DNA from: Treponema sp.
GTDB lineage: Bacteria; Spirochaetota; Spirochaetia; Treponematales; Breznakiellaceae
Assembly: GCA_031257715.1 (NCBI GenBank)
Contig: JAIROE010000305.1
Location: 1 to 9,634, forward strand
Reading direction: 5' to 3'
Length of the DNA: 9,634 bases
Positions 5,949 to 9,634 of this stretch are shown here, in pieces. A program made the position numbers and the translations under genes. The notes below the pieces were generated by a model. It did no database searches. It saw only the letters and a program-made list of their open reading frames with translations, and was not told the origin of the DNA. Position 1 is the stretch's first letter, and each line of letters opens with the position of its first letter.

Positions 5949-5985
5949 GACTTGTTTAACAACCAACCGGGTTGTTAAACAAGTC
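5949..5985. repeat. Perfect 16-bp hairpin containing the GH51 stop codon
   Basis: GACTTGTTTAACAACC (5949-5964) and GGTTGTTAAACAAGTC (5970-5985) pair perfectly around a five-base loop. On the minus strand the upstream arm encodes the last residues and the TAA of the 634-residue GH51 protein (TAA at 5975-5977). A T-rich stretch (ATTTTTT on the minus strand) occurs only some distance downstream of the stem, so it is a weak intrinsic terminator candidate and may instead protect the 3' end of the GH51 mRNA. Confidence 0.75.
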
Positions 5986-7879
5986 CAATTTCCATCTGCC
6001 AAATTGAACGCCGGGGAATAATAAAATTACCTCCCGTATCCCTTATATCAAGGCCGTTTACCTCCCTCCACTTTGAACCGTGAAATATGGGACCCGATCC
6101 ATCCAGCAAGACAGCGCGCGTAATCGGCAATTCGTTTCCGAATGAACATGAAATATCCCTGTCATAAGCGCGATTAATCAGTGTAACAAACGCTTTACCG
6201 CTTTTTCTGTGAACGGTTCCCAAACAATGAAGATCTTTGTCGGCAGAATGTATTTCAAGCATGTTTCCTTCCGCATGTTCCTTCATCAGCTTAAAAACCT
6301 GCCCGTTGACGGTCAATTCGCTTTCAAGGGGATATACCATTATCGCCCCTTCATTAACCGGCTGAAAATACATGCAGATTGGCATATTTAATCCGGCGTA
6401 TTCCCTGCACATCATCTCCATCATTAATGCGGTAAACATTCCTTCAATAATACACGGATTATGATACCATGCAAAAAACACATTCCATTCATCAAAGGAA
6501 ATGCCTATCTTCTTTATGTCTTCTCCTCCCGAATCCAGTATAGCCCGGAGTTCCTTAAGATATTTAAGCCATGAATCAGGTGTATCACAGACATCGTGGT
6601 AACTTTTCTTCAAACCTTCGTCAGTTACAAAATCCACGCCGTGAACGAAAAAAAACTGATAGGCATGATATGAAACATACGCAACATCTCCGGCCAGAAG
6701 CGGCAGACCTTTTTTAGTCCACGGCCCCGGATCTCTCTTGGGAGTATAGGGACCCGATGCAAAAAAAATAAGTTCACCGTCAATCTTTTTCATGGCGGCC
6801 GCCGACAGCCTTGCTTTTTCGGCATACGCTTCGGGAGTATTGAGCCCTTCCATGTGTCCGTAGCCAAATTCATTGCCCAACGACCAATAACGTACATTAT
6901 AAGGTTCCGTGAATCCGCGCTCCGCCCGTTTTCCGCCCCATTCGGTATCGGCGCTTCCGTTACAGTATTCAACCCATTGGGCGGATTCTTCGGGACTGTC
7001 CCAGGCAAGATTAATCGTCAAATACGGTTCGGCGCCTATTTCCCTGCATAAGACAATAAATTCATCTATGCCGATTTCATGGAAATCATATCCTCCGCTG
7101 TGGGGCTGCGTCTCCACCGGCAGATACGAGAGCTGCGGGGCGCGCATGTCCACATCCAGAAGGCCGTCTTTCCAGTTGTATTCACCGGCAAAGTTTCCTC
7201 CCGGCCAGCGAAGCAGCGATATCCCTATTTCTTTCATTAAATCAACAACATCCTTTCTCATTCCGTGGAAATTGTCAACGGGCAGGAGCGAAACAACACC
7301 AATTTTTATTTCGGCCCTTTGCATAAAGTAAATTTCAACAGCGGCGTTCATATTGTCTTCAGGCATGACAAAGGTAAAATCATAAGGCCGCCAGTCTGCT
7401 GCGGTTATGGCAAAAGATTTTTCCGCATAAATTTCACCGGCCAAATTTACAACCCTGATGGACACCTCAAAGGGAAGAAATCCCCGGCCCTTAAGCACCG
7501 CCTTTAGCCGGTATTCGCTGTCCTTCTTGAGCGCAAGATTTTTCTGCCCTATTCCCGCATATTGATTTGCGGCGGGGTTCTGGATCACAAGCGAATTAAT
7601 TTCATTGGAATTATCAGACTTTCCGTTCTCACGTACATGCCGCACATAGGCATCCTTGGGATCAAGGGTTATATAAACAGTTCCAGGACCAATCCGGTAC
7701 CATTCGGCAGGCTCACCAAAATGAGCCGCCGGTTTTCCCGCAAATTTCCGGTTTCTTAAAATTTGCGCACTGAGTCCCTGAAATACCGTACTGCGGGTAT
7801 GTTCCAGATTATGACCGAAAAGTGTTTTCTTAACAGTTATACCGGTGTCTTTGTGCAGATCAACTGTTATGATGTTCAT
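5975..7879 (-). CDS. GH51-type alpha-L-arabinofuranosidase with an internal carbohydrate-binding-like domain
   Basis: A 634-residue glycoside hydrolase of clan GH-A, family GH51 type. The first strand and loop are LFGHNLEHT (20-28). Residues about 55-200 form a beta-rich insert resembling a family-4/9 carbohydrate-binding module, placed between that strand and the rest of the barrel as in long GH51 enzymes. The barrel continues with LLRWPGGNF (222-230), YWSLGNEFG with acid/base E337, and ISFDEWN with nucleophile E464; a C-terminal beta-sandwich follows from about 500. No signal peptide is seen, so it is probably cytosolic. Expected reaction: release of terminal alpha-L-arabinofuranose from arabino-oligosaccharides, though some long GH51 proteins have other specificities. 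AAGGAG (7887-7892) precedes the ATG by 7 bases and overlaps the stop of the upstream GH51 gene, 11 bases away, so the two are probably translationally coupled. The last residues and the stop come from a palindromic element. Confidence 0.88.
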   Translation of the reverse strand: MNIITVDLHKDTGITVKKTLFGHNLEHTRSTVFQGLSAQILRNRKFAGKPAAHFGEPAEWYRIGPGTVYITLDPKDAYVRHVRENGKSDNSNEINSLVIQNPAANQYAGIGQKNLALKKDSEYRLKAVLKGRGFLPFEVSIRVVNLAGEIYAEKSFAITAADWRPYDFTFVMPEDNMNAAVEIYFMQRAEIKIGVVSLLPVDNFHGMRKDVVDLMKEIGISLLRWPGGNFAGEYNWKDGLLDVDMRAPQLSYLPVETQPHSGGYDFHEIGIDEFIVLCREIGAEPYLTINLAWDSPEESAQWVEYCNGSADTEWGGKRAERGFTEPYNVRYWSLGNEFGYGHMEGLNTPEAYAEKARLSAAAMKKIDGELIFFASGPYTPKRDPGPWTKKGLPLLAGDVAYVSYHAYQFFFVHGVDFVTDEGLKKSYHDVCDTPDSWLKYLKELRAILDSGGEDIKKIGISFDEWNVFFAWYHNPCIIEGMFTALMMEMMCREYAGLNMPICMYFQPVNEGAIMVYPLESELTVNGQVFKLMKEHAEGNMLEIHSADKDLHCLGTVHRKSGKAFVTLINRAYDRDISCSFGNELPITRAVLLDGSGPIFHGSKWREVNGLDIRDTGGNFIIPRRSIWQMEIGLV

Positions 7880-7890
7880 GCTGCGTCTCC

Positions 7891-9390
7891 TTAAAAATGA
7901 ATCAGATTTACCGAATGAGGAGGTAATTTTATCGCGGTGACGGAATCATACAAAAAGGAAACCGGTTCCGCGGGCTTTGCATCAACATGCCCAACATCAT
8001 TATACGATTCGGTACCGGAACCCGCCAGGGTACGAATGGTATATTTTGACGGCGTCTTTCTGCCCGTCCAGTCAAACGTAACATCATGCACATTGACAGG
8101 ATCCTTGTTGACCGCGGCAACAACCATATTATCGGAAGAATCCAGCGTAGCCACCAGGTCAACGGCGGCAGTGTTTTCCGTCTGGCCCGCCTTGTTGCGG
8201 ACATGAAGCCGCGGCATATCTTCGGCAAAAGCGTCAAGAACAACATCCCCCAATTCCTTAACATAAAGTTCAAAGACATAATACGTTGAGCGAAGAACCA
8301 GGCCGTTCCTGTTGGTATATATGCACCCCCGTGTATTAACCACCGGCGCAAAATTGGCCATTCCTATTATGTCGCAATTGCGGTTACACATATTAAGGAA
8401 ACATGCGGTGAATACCGCATCGGCCATGGTATACCGGCAATTTTCATCATTTAAATCCCGCGGCCTTAAATAATCGTCCGGCGTAAGCCCCTGTTTCACC
8501 GTATGAATATGGGGATGATACCAGCCCCTGAGGTTCCATTCATCAAAGGCAATGCGGATTTTATCCTGCAATCCCATGGTAGCAAGAAGCCCCCTGACTT
8601 TTGCTACATTATCTTCCAGATGGTTCGTATATGCCATGCATTGTTCATAATTGGCATAGTCATTGGTCCGCTGAATGGCATCCCAATAATCATGAATGGA
8701 AATCCAGTCAAGATTGTCCCCGCAGCTCCGCAACAGATTAATATTCCAGTCAAGATCCGCAAGAGCGGCAGCGGAAAGTTCTACCGACGGATCTACCCGT
8801 CTCATCATCTTCGCCGATTCGGCAACGAACCTTCCCCACTCTTTCGCCGGTTTTGCGCCTATCTCCCAGCCGCCGTAATTTTCATTGCCAATGCTCCAGT
8901 AACGCACCCGGTACGGAGCAGGATGACCGTTGGAAATGCGCAATTTCGCATACGGCCCCTGATTTGCAAGATTGCAGTACTCAACCCAGTCGCTCATTTC
9001 CTCCGCCGTGCCGGTACCGGCGTTGGTGCATATATAGGGCTCACAATTAACCTTGCGGCAAAAAGCGATATACTCATCGGTGCCGAAAGTATTCGGCTCT
9101 TCAACCCGCCATGCTTTATCAAATGTGGGAGTTCTTTCAGGACCTACCGCGTCTTTCCAGTGATGCGCCGATACAAAACACCCGCCCGGCCAGCGCAGAA
9201 CCGGCGTCTTGATACGCCGCATGGCTTCAATCACGTCCTCACGGAACCCGCCGTCATCCGACAGCGGATTGCCGGGATCAAAAATACCCCCGTAAATCTG
9301 GCGGTGAAAATGTTCAATAAAATGGCCATAGATCATGGGATTTCTCCGGCCAATGCGGCGCCGGACATCAATGTGTATCTTCATAAGCAT
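7891..9390 (-). CDS. abfA: Alpha-L-arabinofuranosidase, GH51 (typical intracellular AbfA type)
   Basis: A 499-residue GH51 enzyme, the usual length for intracellular exo-alpha-L-arabinofuranosidases. Signature segments: IYGHFIEHFHRQIYGGIFDPG (20-40) at the substrate pocket, VLRWPGGCF (64-72), YWSIGNENYGGW with acid/base E170, WISIHDYW (229-236) and IAFDEWN with nucleophile E284. The C-terminal 120 residues form the all-beta domain of the family. It has no signal peptide and should cleave imported arabino-oligosaccharides to L-arabinose in the cytosol. Two in-frame ATGs lie six bases apart. The second (9384, MKIHIDV) is better placed behind GGGG at 9391-9394 and is my preferred start; the first is given as the outer limit. 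It follows the permease stop by 8 bases and is followed by a second GH51 gene after 11 bases, so it sits mid-operon. The pair share only family motifs and are not a recent duplication. Confidence 0.94.
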   Translation of the reverse strand: MLMKIHIDVRRRIGRRNPMIYGHFIEHFHRQIYGGIFDPGNPLSDDGGFREDVIEAMRRIKTPVLRWPGGCFVSAHHWKDAVGPERTPTFDKAWRVEEPNTFGTDEYIAFCRKVNCEPYICTNAGTGTAEEMSDWVEYCNLANQGPYAKLRISNGHPAPYRVRYWSIGNENYGGWEIGAKPAKEWGRFVAESAKMMRRVDPSVELSAAALADLDWNINLLRSCGDNLDWISIHDYWDAIQRTNDYANYEQCMAYTNHLEDNVAKVRGLLATMGLQDKIRIAFDEWNLRGWYHPHIHTVKQGLTPDDYLRPRDLNDENCRYTMADAVFTACFLNMCNRNCDIIGMANFAPVVNTRGCIYTNRNGLVLRSTYYVFELYVKELGDVVLDAFAEDMPRLHVRNKAGQTENTAAVDLVATLDSSDNMVVAAVNKDPVNVHDVTFDWTGRKTPSKYTIRTLAGSGTESYNDVGHVDAKPAEPVSFLYDSVTAIKLPPHSVNLIHF

Positions 9391-9398
9391 CCCCGGTA

Positions 9399-9634
9399 TT
9401 ATTCCTTTATTGCGCCTGCCGCCATGCCGGCCATTATATGTTTATTCAGAATAAAATAAACTATAAGAGTAGGCAAAATTGCCAGCACAATCGCGGCAAA
9501 AGTAGCGCCCCAGTCACGGCGTCCCATAAACCCGACAAAATCGTTAAGACCCACAGGCAGGGTCTTCATAATATTACTGGTCATAAATGTATTCGCAAAG
9601 GTAAACTCGTTCCAAATATTTACAAAATTAAAAA
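9399..9634 (-). CDS. Carbohydrate ABC transporter permease, C-terminal part (MalG/AraQ type)
   Basis: Only the last 77 or so residues are inside the window; the frame is open to the right edge and the start lies beyond it. The visible part reads NFVNIWNEFTFANTF, then LPVGLNDFVGFMGRRDWGAT, then a final membrane segment AAIVLAILPTLIVYFILN and the tail KHIMAGMAAGAIKE. The WNEF segment, the TLPVGL segment, the DWG before the last membrane helix and the G-x-x-x-GAxK(G/E) ending are hallmarks of the second inner-membrane permease of CUT1-family sugar importers, where the preceding EAA loop contacts the ATPase. Being directly upstream of the GH51 genes (8-base gap), it probably imports the arabino- or galacto-oligosaccharides that they cleave. 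Solute-binding protein and first permease genes are expected just outside the window. Confidence 0.9.
   Translation of the reverse strand, partial: FNFVNIWNEFTFANTFMTSNIMKTLPVGLNDFVGFMGRRDWGATFAAIVLAILPTLIVYFILNKHIMAGMAAGAIKE

Larger units (their letters stand above)
5861..5985. repeat. Intergenic palindromic element of three consecutive stem-loops
   Basis: This 125-base block fills nearly all of the GH51-GH42 gap. Its outer two hairpins have related arms: GTTGTTCAATAAC (5861-5873) and GTTGTTAAACAAG (5971-5983) match at 10 of 13 positions. Between them lies a third, AT-rich inverted repeat. No open reading frame or transposase is inside. The organisation resembles REP-type or MITE-like interspersed intergenic repeats, which often lie just after genes. 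Only one copy exists in this window, so repetition elsewhere in the genome is inference. It starts inside the last codons of GH51 and ends 27 bases before the GH42 GTG. Confidence 0.6.

Noticed and set aside
5861..5985. CRISPR array or insertion sequence
   Set aside because: There are no regularly spaced direct repeats with spacers and no transposase; the block consists of hairpins only.
5949..5985. Classical rho-independent terminator of the GH51 gene
   Set aside because: The stem is AT-rich and no T-run follows it directly on either strand, so I list it as a repeat and not as a terminator.
6485..8560. Near-identical short matches in the two GH51 genes as evidence of a recent duplication
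   Set aside because: The match is limited to codons of the FDEWN active-site motif; lengths, domain layout and remaining sequence differ strongly.
8503..9459. 318-residue plus-strand reading frame, the longest one opposite the arabinoside cluster
   Set aside because: It is antisense to the GH51 gene, has no ribosome site or domain, and its length reflects lack of stops opposite a biased coding sequence.

Overview
The window looks like chromosomal DNA of a host- or gut-associated carbohydrate-fermenting bacterium. I favour a spirochaete of the Treponema group, from the style of the TatD, oxidoreductase and TIM-barrel proteins and the moderate GC content. That is an impression, not a proven assignment. 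No rRNA, tRNA, CRISPR array, insertion sequence or phage gene is visible. No gene-free stretch exceeds 300 bases; the two largest gaps are 1377-1536 and 5834-5974.

Left part (1-3768). The tail of an unrecognised helical protein (+, open at the left edge) runs 139 bases into the 3' end of a convergent TatD-family hydrolase gene (-). TatD has its own sigma-70-type promoter and a leader hairpin. Divergent from it is a two-gene unit (+): a Gfo/Idh/MocA NAD(P)-dependent oxidoreductase followed by an AP-endonuclease-2/xylose-isomerase-like TIM-barrel protein. The pair probably oxidises a sugar or glycoside and then isomerises or cleaves the product. The shared gap holds a TTGACA-N18-AATAAT promoter whose -10 overlaps the annotated ATG, and a catabolite-response-element-like palindrome just upstream.

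Right part (3785-9634), all on the minus strand and transcribed from right to left: the 3' end of a carbohydrate ABC transporter permease, a typical GH51 alpha-L-arabinofuranosidase, a second and longer GH51-type enzyme, and a GH42 beta-galactosidase. None of the three hydrolases has a visible signal peptide. The likely scheme is ABC import of arabino- or galacto-oligosaccharides (from arabinan, arabinogalactan or arabinoxylan) followed by hydrolysis in the cytosol. The junctions permease/GH51 and GH51/GH51 are tight (8 and 11 bases). The last junction, GH51/GH42, is interrupted by a striking 125-base cluster of three stem-loops, two of them with related arms. This cluster supplies the GH51 stop codon.

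The right part looks distinctly more AT-rich than the left, which may mean a separate origin of the arabinoside locus. I see no clearly novel multi-gene system. The most unusual structures are the palindromic cluster at 5861-5985, the promoter/start-codon overlap at 1509-1548 and the Glu-for-Asp change in the TatD active-site motif.
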